Source of the DNA: Actinomadura madurae
Lineage (GTDB): Bacteria > Actinomycetota > Actinomycetes > Streptosporangiales > Streptosporangiaceae
Direction of reading: 5' to 3'
Length of the DNA: 64,000 nt
Assembly: GCF_900115095.1 (NCBI RefSeq)
Contig: NZ_FOVH01000001.1
Location: 496,001-560,000 of the forward strand
Both the position numbers and the translations under genes were made by a program. Each line of letters begins with the position of its first letter. Position 1 is the stretch's first letter. Below the pieces are notes generated by a model that saw nothing but the letters and a program-made list of their open reading frames with translations, was not told the DNA's origin and ran no database searches. Shown here one piece after another: positions 41,940 to 50,147 of the stretch.

Positions 41940-43669
41940 TCCGCGTCCCCGCAGGAGGGCGCGTGCCAGCTCACCCAGCCGATCGACCATGAGCGCGCCG
42001 CGTGCGGCCGCCAGCCCGCCGGGTGCGCGGGCCACGACCGCGCGGGCGGCGTCCCGTCCGGCAGGGGCACCAGCACCGTGCACACGCCCGGCGCGGGCGG
42101 ACGCCCGTCCCGGATGTCGACGGTGCCGACGCGCGTCCACCACACCGGATGGAGGAGCGCGGTCCTGACCGCCCAGTGCAGCGACCTGTCCGCGACGACG
42201 CCGCCCGCCTCCGGGCCGGGGAACGGCGGCTCCGGGTGGACGCGCCGCGCCGGGACCCCCATCGCGAAGGCCAGCGCGGCGGCGTTGACGGCGGCCAGTG
42301 CGGCGGCCGTCACCGGCACGGCGTACCGCCTGCCGAGCCTGGACGACGCGACCAGCCCGCAGAGCAGGGCGCATGCGGCGAGCGTCGTCTCGCGCAGGTG
42401 CAGCGCGCCGCGGTCACCCGCGAGGAACGTGGCCTCCGGGAAGTCGAACGCGATGAACGAATGCGTGCGGAGCCGCCCGCCCGCGTAGGCGGCGACCCAG
42501 AGCCCGGTGACCACCGCCAGGAGCGCGGACGCCGCCGCCGGCCGGACCGCCGTCCTGGCGCCCGCGCGCGAGAGCGCGGCCGCTCCGGCGAGGGCGTAGA
42601 CCAGCGCGAGGCAGGACAGGTACCGGCCGTAGGCGAAGTTGCCCACCCGGTGCTCGTCCGGCAGCGCCGCCGACGAGGCGTAGGCGACCCCGCAGGTCGC
42701 CGCGAGCAGGGCGCCCGCCATGATCCGGTCGGCCGCCGGTGCGCGCCGCCGCACCAGCGTCGCCGCGGCGACCACCAGCCCCGCCCCGGCGAGGCCCCAG
42801 GTGGAGACGACCAGGTACCAGAGCTGCCCTGCGGCCCCCGACAGCGCCCATTCCTGACCGGGAACCGTGATCAGCCGCGACTCCAGGATCCTTGCGAGAC
42901 TCCGCGTGCCTCCCGGATACAGCTCGCCGCGGACGTGCGCGTTCAGCGCCGCCCCCGCCGCGTATCCGGCGAGCGCGACACCGCCACCGGCGAGCGCCGC
43001 CCGGAACCGCCCGCGCAGCGCCATGACCATCAGGACGCACGCGTGCACGACGAGCAGGACTGTACCGCGAGTGTGCACGGTCGCCAGGTAGGACGTGAGC
43101 ATGCTCGCGAGGGCCGCGTCGAGGCCCCGACCATCTCGGACGAAGCGGTCGAGCGCGAGGAGCCAGGCCAGCGCGACCGCCGGCAGCACGGCGTCCGCGA
43201 GCGCGAACGCGCCGAAGAACGTGGTGGCGGGCAGCAGCGCCGCCGCGAACGCGAGCGGCAGCGCGGGCCGGCGCTCGAGCCCGAACCGGCGCGCCGCCGC
43301 GTAGCCGAGCGGGAACAGCGCCGCGCCGAGGAACGCGTTGATCACCATGACGATCGTGTAGACCGTCGCCGGCTCGTGCGACAGCCAGTAGGCCGGTGCC
43401 AGGAGGAGCGGATATCCGGCCTGGTAGAAGGTGTGCCCCGACAGGTCGCCGCCCGCTCCGCCGGCCAGCGACCGGGCGGCGATCAGATAGCCGGTCTCGT
43501 CCGGGTTCGCGGCCGGGCCCGTCCGCGCCCAGGCGAGCCAGGCCCGGACGGCCGCCTGCGCGAGCACGCCCGCCGCCAGCAGCCAGGGCAGCGCGCGGTG
43601 ACCCCGCCGGGCGGCGTGCGGGGGAGCGGGCGGGACGTGCCGAGGGGGCGGAACGCTCGTGAGCACCAT
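41933..43669 (-). CDS. Polytopic membrane glycosyltransferase-like protein (GT39/GT87 type)
   Basis: A 578-residue membrane protein with a short polar N-terminus and about 12 helices. The first external loop carries 'NPDETGYLIAARSLAGG', a D-E motif like that of lipid-linked-sugar mannosyl- or arabinosyltransferases of the GT-C fold. A soluble C-terminal domain of about 90 residues follows. The start ATG 43669 is preferred over GTG 43678 because GGTGG lies five bases upstream. The sugar and acceptor are unknown. It probably modifies the cell envelope. Confidence 0.72.
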   Translation of the reverse strand: MVLTSVPPPRHVPPAPPHAARRGHRALPWLLAAGVLAQAAVRAWLAWARTGPAANPDETGYLIAARSLAGGAGGDLSGHTFYQAGYPLLLAPAYWLSHEPATVYTIVMVINAFLGAALFPLGYAAARRFGLERRPALPLAFAAALLPATTFFGAFALADAVLPAVALAWLLALDRFVRDGRGLDAALASMLTSYLATVHTRGTVLLVVHACVLMVMALRGRFRAALAGGGVALAGYAAGAALNAHVRGELYPGGTRSLARILESRLITVPGQEWALSGAAGQLWYLVVSTWGLAGAGLVVAAATLVRRRAPAADRIMAGALLAATCGVAYASSAALPDEHRVGNFAYGRYLSCLALVYALAGAAALSRAGARTAVRPAAASALLAVVTGLWVAAYAGGRLRTHSFIAFDFPEATFLAGDRGALHLRETTLAACALLCGLVASSRLGRRYAVPVTAAALAAVNAAALAFAMGVPARRVHPEPPFPGPEAGGVVADRSLHWAVRTALLHPVWWTRVGTVDIRDGRPPAPGVCTVLVPLPDGTPPARSWPAHPAGWRPHAARSWSIGWVSWHAPSCGDADQ

Positions 43670-43758
43670 GTGGCCCACCGTCCCGGCACGTCGTCATGAT
43701 CTTGTGCCGGTGATGTCCAGATCTCGTGACACAACCCGCCAGATGATCGTGAACCGCC

Positions 43759-43764
43759 GATAAT
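43759..43764 (+). promoter_or_regulatory. -10 hexamer GATAAT of the response-regulator operon
   Basis: GATAAT ends six bases before the GTG at 43771 with no Shine-Dalgarno, fitting a leaderless transcript for the three-gene operon. Confidence 0.45.
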
Positions 43765-43770
43765 GTCCGG

Positions 43771-44445
43771 GTGGCGAGCATCCTGTTCATCGAGGACGAT
43801 CCGTCGGCCAGGGCGGCCCTGGAGCTGGCGCTGACCCGCCAGGGGCACGGCGTGACGTCCCGCGCCACCGGCGAGGACGGGCTGGAGGCGCTGCGGGCGC
43901 GGCGCCCCGAGATCGCGCTCCTGGACGTGATGCTGCCCGGCATCGACGGGATCGAGGTGTGCCGCCGCATCCGCCGGGAGGACCCGCTGCCGGTGATCCT
44001 GCTGACCGCGCGCGGCGACGACCTCGACGTCGTGCTCGGCCTGGAGGCGGGCGCCGACGACTACGTCGTCAAGCCCGTCGAGCCCCGCGTCCTGGACGCC
44101 CGGATCCGCGCGGTCCTGCGCCGCGCCGACCGGACCCGCCTCGACCGGTCCGTGTACGGCGACCTCGTGATCGACCGGGCCTCGCTGAAGGTCACCAAGG
44201 GCGGCGCAGACCTGCGCCTCACCCCGACCGAGCTGCGGCTGCTGCTTGAGCTGACCCGGCGTCCCGGCCAGGCCCTCACCCGCCGGCACCTGCTCGCCGA
44301 GGTGTGGGAGCACACCTACCCGGGCGACTCCCGGCTCGTCGACGCCTGCGTCCAGCGCGTCCGCGCCAAGATCGAGGACGAGCCGGCCGAGCCGCGGCTG
44401 ATCGAGACCGTCCGGGGATTCGGCTACCGCTTCGCGGCGACGTGA
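43771..44445 (+). CDS. OmpR-type response regulator
   Basis: A 224-residue regulator. Receiver: acidic pair at residues 9-10, phosphorylated Asp52 ('ALLDVMLPGIDG'), Thr ('ILLTARGDDLD') and Lys ('DYVVKPVEPRVL'). Residues 125-222 form the OmpR winged helix, ending in 'DSRLVDACVQRVRAKIEDEP' and 'IETVRGFGYRF'. GTG start. It is coupled to the sensor kinase and forms a three-gene unit with the lipoprotein gene. Confidence 0.93.
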   Translation: MASILFIEDDPSARAALELALTRQGHGVTSRATGEDGLEALRARRPEIALLDVMLPGIDGIEVCRRIRREDPLPVILLTARGDDLDVVLGLEAGADDYVVKPVEPRVLDARIRAVLRRADRTRLDRSVYGDLVIDRASLKVTKGGADLRLTPTELRLLLELTRRPGQALTRRHLLAEVWEHTYPGDSRLVDACVQRVRAKIEDEPAEPRLIETVRGFGYRFAAT

Positions 44446-45908
44446 TGCGGCGCCGCTGGTTCACCGGGCTGCGGATCCGGCTCGCCGCGGCGTTCACCGC
44501 GGTCGCGCTGCTGGCGTCGGTGCTGGCGTCCGGCATCTCGTACGTGCTGCTGCGCCGCGTGATGCTGCAGCGCGCGCAGGACGCGGTGCTGACCGACGTC
44601 CGCGACGCCCTCACCCGGCAGATCCCGTCCCGGCTGCCGCCCGACGTGACGGCGCTCGTCGGCGCCGAGCTGGCGCGCACCCTCGGCTCGGTGCCGGGGC
44701 GCCGGGCGGTGGCGGTGCCGGTGCGGCTGGACGGCGGCGTCGCCGTCCCGCCGCCGGGCAGCCTGGACGTCCCCGTCACCCGCGAGTTCGCCCGGCGCGC
44801 GATGCGGGGGATGGTGTTCCAGCGCATCGTCCGGCGCGGCCGTCCGCTGGGCAGCCGCCCCTTCCTGCTCGTCGGCGCCCGCGTCACCGGCTACCAGACG
44901 ACCGTGGACGAGCCGTGGCGGACGACGCCGCCGATGGTGTTCGTCTCCGCGAGCCTGCGCCGGGAGGCGGCCGACCTGCGGCTGTTCACCCGCACGCTGA
45001 TGGTCGCGGACGCCGCCGCCCTGGTGCTGGCGCTCGGGCTCGCGCTGCTGGCCACCCGCGGCGTGCTGCGCCCGGTGCGCCGGCTCGGCGCCGCCGCGCG
45101 CGCCCTCGGCGAGGGCGACCTGGAGACCCGGGTGGGCGTGCGGGGCCGCGACGAGCTCGCCGACCTCGCCCGCACCTTCAACCGGACGGCGGAGGCTCTG
45201 GAGCGGACGGTGACGGACCTGCGCGCGATGGAGGCCGCGTCCCGCCGGTTCGTCGCCGACGTGTCCCACGAGCTGCGCACCCCGCTGACCTCGATGATCG
45301 CCGCGACCGATGTGCTGGCCGGGGAGGCGGCGGGCGGGGACGGCGCCGCGGCGCGGCTCGTCGCGGCCGAGACCCGGCGGCTCGGGCGGCTCGTCGAGCA
45401 CCTCATCGAGATCAGCCGGTTCGACGCCGGCGCCGCCGCGCTCGTCCTGGACGACGTGAACGTGGCGGAGGCGGTCGCGGGCACCCTGGAGGCGCGCGGC
45501 TGGCGGGACGAGGTGGCGGCCGAGGGGCCCGCGGACCTGACCGCCCGGCTGGACCCGCGGCGGTTCGACGTCGTCATCGCCAACCTGGCCGGCAACGCGC
45601 TCGGCCACGGGCGGCCGCCGGTCTCGCTGCGCTTCGGGCCCGCGGACCGCGACGGCGTCGCGGGCGTGGAGGTCGTGGTCGCCGACCGCGGCCCCGGCCT
45701 GGCCGCCGACCTGGTGCCCGTGGTCTTCGACCGGTTCGTCAAGGCGGAGGCGGCGCGCTCGCGCAGCGAGGGGAGCGGTCTCGGCCTGTCGATCGCCAGG
45801 GAGAACGCCAGGCTGCACCGGGGGACCCTGGAGGCGGCCAACCGGCAGGAGGGCGGAGCCGTGTTCACCCTGTGGCTGCCGCGCGGGGACGGCGGTGAAC
45901 CGTCATGA
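44445..45908 (+). CDS. Sensor histidine kinase with HAMP domain
   Basis: A 487-residue membrane kinase. Two helices (about 12-35 and 180-203) flank an extracytoplasmic sensor of about 145 residues. A HAMP domain follows ('GVLRPVRRLGAAARALGEGD'). His275 in 'FVADVSHELRTPLTSMIAAT' is the phosphorylation site. The ATPase domain has 'NLAGNALGHGRPP', 'VADRGPGLAADLV' and 'SEGSGLGLSIA'. ATG 44445 overlaps the regulator stop by one base. The stop is coupled to a lipoprotein gene, which could modulate the sensor. Confidence 0.92.
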   Translation: MRRRWFTGLRIRLAAAFTAVALLASVLASGISYVLLRRVMLQRAQDAVLTDVRDALTRQIPSRLPPDVTALVGAELARTLGSVPGRRAVAVPVRLDGGVAVPPPGSLDVPVTREFARRAMRGMVFQRIVRRGRPLGSRPFLLVGARVTGYQTTVDEPWRTTPPMVFVSASLRREAADLRLFTRTLMVADAAALVLALGLALLATRGVLRPVRRLGAAARALGEGDLETRVGVRGRDELADLARTFNRTAEALERTVTDLRAMEAASRRFVADVSHELRTPLTSMIAATDVLAGEAAGGDGAAARLVAAETRRLGRLVEHLIEISRFDAGAAALVLDDVNVAEAVAGTLEARGWRDEVAAEGPADLTARLDPRRFDVVIANLAGNALGHGRPPVSLRFGPADRDGVAGVEVVVADRGPGLAADLVPVVFDRFVKAEAARSRSEGSGLGLSIARENARLHRGTLEAANRQEGGAVFTLWLPRGDGGEPS

Positions 45909-46426
45909 GAGGGGCGCGCCCGGTGGCGGCCGCCCTGGCGGCCGCCCTCGCCGCGGCCGGCTGCGGCGTCCGGCCCACCGGCGTCATCAGCGGGGGCGAC
46001 CTGCCGCACGCCGAGGGGAACGCCGACACCGTGACCGTGTACCTGGTGCACGGCGGCGGTCTGCGGCCCGTCACGCGGCCCGGGTTGCCTGGCCACCCGT
46101 ACCTGTCCATCGAGCAGCTGGCCGTGCCGCCGACCGCGGCGGAGCGCGCCGCCGGGCTGCGTACCGAGGTCCGCCGCCCGCTGACCGCGTGGGTGGACAG
46201 GAGGGCCGGCGGGCCGGTCGGCTCGCCCGGCGTGCTGGTCATCGATCTGCGGCCGGAGGTCCCGCGCCGGCGGACCGGCTGGTCCCGGGTGGCGCTGGCC
46301 CAGATCGCGTGCACCGCGGAGGCCGTGCCGGGCGTGCGGGCCATCAGGCTGTGGGACGCCCCGGACGCGGACGACTACGGATGGGGGCTCGTCCGGTGCG
46401 ACCGGTTCTCCGATCTGCTCGGCTGA
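45905..46426 (+). CDS. Lipoprotein coupled to the two-component system
   Basis: A 173-residue lipoprotein with an Ala-rich signal and lipobox 'AAAGC' (Cys20). The mature part starts 'GVRPTGVISGGD' and has a 'TVTVYLVHGGGLRPVTR' strand and 'LRTEVRRPLTAWV' reminiscent of the GerMN/LpqB-type domain of actinomycete lipoproteins next to MtrAB-like kinases. ATGA overlap with the kinase. In mycobacteria LpqB modulates the MtrB kinase; a similar role here is an inference from position and size. Confidence 0.7.
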   Translation: MRGARPVAAALAAALAAAGCGVRPTGVISGGDLPHAEGNADTVTVYLVHGGGLRPVTRPGLPGHPYLSIEQLAVPPTAAERAAGLRTEVRRPLTAWVDRRAGGPVGSPGVLVIDLRPEVPRRRTGWSRVALAQIACTAEAVPGVRAIRLWDAPDADDYGWGLVRCDRFSDLLG

Positions 46427-47143
46427 TCAGCCCCGGGTCAGCCAGGCGGTGGTGGTGTCGCCGAGGACCGAGCGGACGGCGAGGATCGCGATGCCGAGGG
46501 ACAGGAACGGCATCACCACCCAGCGCTCGACCTTGCCGTCCGTCCTCGGGATGACGGGGACGTCGATCCGCCAGGGCAGCGGCCAGAACACCGGGCAGCC
46601 CCGCGGTGTCAGGCAGTCGCCGGCGACGTGCGCCAGGCACCCGAGCGTGACCGCGAACCCGACGAAGCTCATGTCGAGGTTGTGCATCAGCCAGACCGCG
46701 ATGAGCGCGAGCGCGCAGTCCGCGAGCGCCGACTGCGGCTCCTTGCCCTCGAAGTCGAGGCCGACGCCGCGCAGCCCCAGCCCGACGATCATGAAGAGGC
46801 AGGCCCACCAGGCGTACACGTAGTGGGTGGCGAGGGCGTCCATCGCCCAGCCGATGCCGACCGCGAACAGGATCGAGTGGGTCGCCTGCCGGTGCCCGCC
46901 CGACAGCTTGCCGATCCACTTGCACATGTGGCCGGTGATCGGGCCGAAGGTGTTGGCGATGCGTCCGTTGTGGTGGTCGATGTCGGGCAGGATGGCCGCG
47001 CCCGCGCACACCACGGCGCCGGCGGCGATCTGCTCCACCGACAGCGAGACCGCGTGGTCGCCCAGCAGCCGCTCCTGCGCGATCACCGGGACGGCCGCCA
47101 GCCATGCCAGCGCGCCGCTCAGGGCGTGCGTCTTGCCCATCAT
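46427..47143 (-). CDS. Membrane-bound metal-dependent hydrolase, YdjM-like
   Basis: A 238-residue protein with six or so helices and conserved His/Asp motifs on the cytoplasmic side: 'GKTHALSGALAWL', 'AILPDIDHHNGRIAN', 'HRQATHSILFAV' and 'AHVAGDCLTPRG'. This is the set of the YdjM/DUF457 family, putative metal hydrolases. The start may be ATG 47143 or 47140. Its stop abuts the stop of the convergent lipoprotein gene with no base between. The substrate is unknown. Confidence 0.82.
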   Translation of the reverse strand: MMGKTHALSGALAWLAAVPVIAQERLLGDHAVSLSVEQIAAGAVVCAGAAILPDIDHHNGRIANTFGPITGHMCKWIGKLSGGHRQATHSILFAVGIGWAMDALATHYVYAWWACLFMIVGLGLRGVGLDFEGKEPQSALADCALALIAVWLMHNLDMSFVGFAVTLGCLAHVAGDCLTPRGCPVFWPLPWRIDVPVIPRTDGKVERWVVMPFLSLGIAILAVRSVLGDTTTAWLTRG

Positions 47144-47284
47144 GTGCCGTTCCCCCGCCTTCCAGCGCGTACCGCCGCCCGTCTCAGGGCGGGACTCTAT
47201 TCCGCTCCTGATCGGTTTCAGCGGCGACGCGCCGTACGGGGTGCCGTGTCCCTTTGATGCCGGACGCGGCTCGCCGGTTCCGCC

Positions 47285-47644
47285 CTAGCCGGCGTGCCTT
47301 TCGCGCGCGGACACGACCGCCTCGACGTTCTCCTCGGCCCAGTCGGCGACGGCCTGGATCGGCGTCTGGAGGGAGTGGCCGAGCGGGGTGAGGGCGTACT
47401 CGACGCGCGGCGGCACCTCGGCGAAGACCGTCCGGGTGAGGAGGCCGTCGCGTTCCATCGCGCGGAGCGTCTGGGTGAGGACCTTGGGCGTGACGCCGCC
47501 GATCATGTCGCGCAGCTGGGTGAACCGGCGCGGCCCGCCGGTCAGGAGGAGCACGACGAGGACCGACCACTTGTCGCCGATGCGGTCCAGGATCAGCCGG
47601 GTCGGGCAGTTCGGGTCGAACGCGTCACCTCTCATGGTTTCCAT
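47285..47644 (-). CDS. HxlR family regulator
   Basis: A 119-residue winged-helix regulator. 'CPTRLILDRIGDKWSVLVVL' near the N-terminus, 'RRFTQLRDMIGGVTPKVLTQ' as recognition helix and 'PPRVEYALTPLG' as wing are the complete HxlR pattern. A Cys at about residue 12 in the 'DPNCPT' position is the redox-sensing Cys in some members. ATG 47644 or 47635. It diverges from an NmrA-like gene it probably controls through the palindrome at 47674-47688. Confidence 0.9.
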   Translation of the reverse strand: METMRGDAFDPNCPTRLILDRIGDKWSVLVVLLLTGGPRRFTQLRDMIGGVTPKVLTQTLRAMERDGLLTRTVFAEVPPRVEYALTPLGHSLQTPIQAVADWAEENVEAVVSARERHAG

Positions 47645-47673
47645 AGGGTACCAATAGCACGTTGAAGTAACCA

Positions 47674-47688
47674 GTATCCGATGGATAC
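47674..47688. promoter_or_regulatory. Palindrome GTATCC-GAT-GGATAC, candidate HxlR operator
   Basis: A perfect 6+3+6 inverted repeat, in the 76 bases between the divergent HxlR and NmrA-like genes. It lies 29 bases upstream of the regulator and 32 of the reductase start, so a bound dimer would affect both promoters. Confidence 0.7.
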
Positions 47689-47720
47689 CTTCCAGTCCGA
47701 CGACGTCAGAGGAGGGTTTC

Positions 47721-48344
47721 ATGAGGGTTCTGCTGATCGGCGCGACGGGCATGATCGGGCGGCGGATCGCCGACGAGGCGCGCGGGCGCGGCCACGAGGT
47801 CACCGGCGTCACCCGTACAGGGAACGAGGGCACGGCCGCCGCCGAGGCGAGCGACGCGGACGCGATCGCCCGGCTGGCCGCGGGGCACGACGCCGCCGTG
47901 CTGACCGTCCCGCCGCCCCGGGACGGCTCGGAGACGACGGGGCCGCTGCTGGCCGTCACCCGCGGCGTCCTCGACGGCCTGCGCCGGGCCGGCGTCCGGC
48001 GGCTGATCGTGGTCGGCGGCGCGGGCAGCCTGGAGGCCGCCCCGGGCGTCCGGCTCGTGGACACCCCCGAGTTCCCGGACATCTACAAGGGCGAGGCGCT
48101 CGCGGCGGCCGAGCAGCTCGGCGTCATCCGGGCCGAGGCCGGCGACGTGGACTGGACGTACCTCTCGCCGCCCGCGTTCATCGAGCCCGGCGAGCGCACC
48201 GGCACGTTCCGCCTCGGGACGGAGCAGCTCCTCACCGACGCCGAGGGGGTCAGCCGCATCAGCGCCGAGGACTACGCCATCGCGCTGGTCGACGAGCTGG
48301 AGAAGGGCAACGCCGTCCAGCGCCGCATCACGGTGGGGTACTAG
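47721..48344 (+). CDS. NmrA-like/SDR NAD(P)-binding protein
   Basis: A 207-residue atypical short-chain dehydrogenase. 'VLLIGATGMIGRRIADEA' gives the GxxGxxG nucleotide motif at residues 7-13; 'VRRLIVVGGAGSLE' is the usual central strand; 'YLSPPAFIEPGERTG' follows. Such small proteins are often quinone oxidoreductases or redox sensors and are commonly paired with HxlR regulators. Good AGGAGG site before the ATG. Confidence 0.85.
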   Translation: MRVLLIGATGMIGRRIADEARGRGHEVTGVTRTGNEGTAAAEASDADAIARLAAGHDAAVLTVPPPRDGSETTGPLLAVTRGVLDGLRRAGVRRLIVVGGAGSLEAAPGVRLVDTPEFPDIYKGEALAAAEQLGVIRAEAGDVDWTYLSPPAFIEPGERTGTFRLGTEQLLTDAEGVSRISAEDYAIALVDELEKGNAVQRRITVGY

Positions 48345-49379
48345 CTACGACGGGATGAAACGCCAGGCGTCCGACTCCTCGCCGGCCGCGTAGGGGGAGT
48401 CGAGGCGCTTGGCGACCACGCCGGGCAGGCCCTGGCCGCGGGCCGCGTCCCGGACGGCGTGGCCGTCGCCCGGGAACCAGGGGGCGGTCTGCCACAGCGG
48501 GCCCGACAGCCCGAGGCCGTCGAGCCGCTCCCGCCGCTCCCGGTAGGGGACGTCCAGCAGCGGCCGGCCGTCCAGATGCGGCAGGTCGTAGATCATGTAC
48601 GTCTCGCGGCCGTCCAGGACGGCCCGCTCCCCGTCGAGCACCGCGGGCCGGGCTCCCAGCTCGGCGCCGAGCCGGGAGCCCAGCCCGCCGGGGCCGTCGA
48701 CGGCGCGGCCCCGCTCGTCGGTGAACCGCGTCCGGCCGCCCTCGACGTAGGCGAGCAGCCGCCTGCCGCCCCACGCGAACTCGAACCCCCACGCCTCCTG
48801 GTCGCGCGGCAGCCGCGCCCTCTCGACCGGGCGCATGGGCCGCAGCGACTCCGGCAGCGGCTCGGCGTCCGGGTCCGCCGGCGGGTCCATCCGGTGGATC
48901 ATCCAGTTCCTGCCCCGCGTCTTGAACAGCACGTACCGGCCGGACACGCGCGAACCGTGGATGACCACCTTCACCTCGCGCTCGGACCACTTCTCCGTCT
49001 CGTACGTCCCGCGGTCCCAGATGATCATCTTTCCGGCGCCGTACTCGCCGCGCGGGATCTCGCCCTCGAAAGAGGCGTACTCCAGCGGATGGTCCTCGGT
49101 GTGCACGGCCAGGTGGTTCGTGTCGGGGCTCCACGGCAGGCCCTTCGGGACGGCCCAGGAGACGAGCACGCCGTCGCGTTCGAGGCGCAGGTCCCAGTGC
49201 AGGCTGGTCGCGTGGTGCTCCTGGACGACGAACGTGTCGTCGTCGCCGTGCGGCAGGGCCTTCTCCTCCGGGACCGGCTCCGGCGTCCTCCCGGCGTCCC
49301 GCCTGCCCCGGTACTCGGCGAGCCGGTCGCCTTCGGGCGCGGGGGGCGCGGGGGGCTTTCTCGGCTTCTTCGGGCTCAC
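48345..49379 (-). CDS. LigD-type 3'-phosphoesterase fused to a degenerate DNA-ligase domain
   Basis: A 344-residue protein. Residues 45-170 match the LigD phosphoesterase domain: 'VVQEHHATSLHWDLRLERDG' with the His/His/Asp/Arg set, 'KGLPWSPDTNHLAVHTEDHP' and 'EGEIPRGEYGAGKMIIWD'. Residues 185-344 align with an ATP-dependent ligase adenylation domain, but the nucleotidyl Lys of 'KxDG' is missing ('FEFAWGGRRLLAYVE'). 'LDGERAVLDG' and 'GVVAKRLDSPY' (motifs III and IV) survive. The phosphoesterase is likely active in trimming 3' ends; ligation is not expected. The start is preceded by a Pro/Lys-rich region. Confidence 0.82.
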   Translation of the reverse strand: MSPKKPRKPPAPPAPEGDRLAEYRGRRDAGRTPEPVPEEKALPHGDDDTFVVQEHHATSLHWDLRLERDGVLVSWAVPKGLPWSPDTNHLAVHTEDHPLEYASFEGEIPRGEYGAGKMIIWDRGTYETEKWSEREVKVVIHGSRVSGRYVLFKTRGRNWMIHRMDPPADPDAEPLPESLRPMRPVERARLPRDQEAWGFEFAWGGRRLLAYVEGGRTRFTDERGRAVDGPGGLGSRLGAELGARPAVLDGERAVLDGRETYMIYDLPHLDGRPLLDVPYRERRERLDGLGLSGPLWQTAPWFPGDGHAVRDAARGQGLPGVVAKRLDSPYAAGEESDAWRFIPS

Positions 49380-49398
49380 GCCCGATGCATACCCGCGA

Positions 49399-50088
49399 TC
49401 AGCGGATGAAGACGGCGTAGTCGGCCACGTCGCCGGTGAGGGACGGCGGCAGCCCCGCCACCGCCGACAGCTCCTCGGCGGACATGAACCCGCCCGTCTC
49501 CGCCCGCACCCGCTCGATCTTCGCCGCCAGCTCCGGGGTGATGCCCGGCAGCAGCGTCAGCGCCTCCGCGGGGGCGTGGTTGACGTCGATCAGCCCGCCG
49601 TCGTTGTACTGGCGCGGCAGGTCGGGGCGTCCGATGCGCAGCTCCTTGGCGAGGCCCGGGTCGGACGCGGCCAGCTCGCGCGCCTTCTCCCGCAGCAGCC
49701 GCCGCCGCTTGACCCGCTCGACCACGGCCTCGTTGTCCACCGCCGACAGCCCGTGCGGATCGAACACCCGGCGCCGGATCAGGAACGCGTGCCCGCAGCC
49801 GACCACCGCGAGCAGGAACAGCAGCACCCCGACGGCCCGCTCGGTGCCCTCCTCCTCGCCGATGTCCGGCAGCAGGACCAGCATCAGCGCGAACACGCCC
49901 GCGTACACCGCGGTCGACACCAGCAGATGCATGCTCCGCCGCCACAGCAGCGCCGCCGCGAAGGTGAACGGCGTGGCGTACCCGAGGGTCAGGAACGGCA
50001 GCGCCGCCCACGTCACGCTCAGCGCCGCGCGCCCCGGAGGCATGCTGTCGGACGGAACCCTCGGCTCGTACGGCGCTGGGGCGTTCAT
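49399..50088 (-). CDS. Membrane protein with C-terminal helix-hairpin-helix domain
   Basis: A 229-residue protein. Three hydrophobic helices lie in residues 22-115, then a charged region rich in Arg/Lys/Glu, then a ComEA-type helix-hairpin-helix: 'LIDVNHAPAEALTLLPGITP' and 'FMSAEELSAVAGLPP'. The HhH would bind DNA or a protein partner at the cytoplasmic face. It is not ComEA itself, which has one helix and an external HhH. The function is unknown. It lies 19 bases after, and on the same strand as, a gap before the phosphoesterase gene. Confidence 0.75.
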   Translation of the reverse strand: MNAPAPYEPRVPSDSMPPGRAALSVTWAALPFLTLGYATPFTFAAALLWRRSMHLLVSTAVYAGVFALMLVLLPDIGEEEGTERAVGVLLFLLAVVGCGHAFLIRRRVFDPHGLSAVDNEAVVERVKRRRLLREKARELAASDPGLAKELRIGRPDLPRQYNDGGLIDVNHAPAEALTLLPGITPELAAKIERVRAETGGFMSAEELSAVAGLPPSLTGDVADYAVFIR

Positions 50089-50147
50089 CTCTAGAGGGTC
50101 TCCCGGCCGGAAGTGGGGGCGAATCGGACTCTAGATCAAGAGATGGG

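Noticed and set aside
48345..49379. Functional ATP-dependent DNA ligase
   Set aside because: The Lys that forms the AMP adduct is not present at the expected motif.
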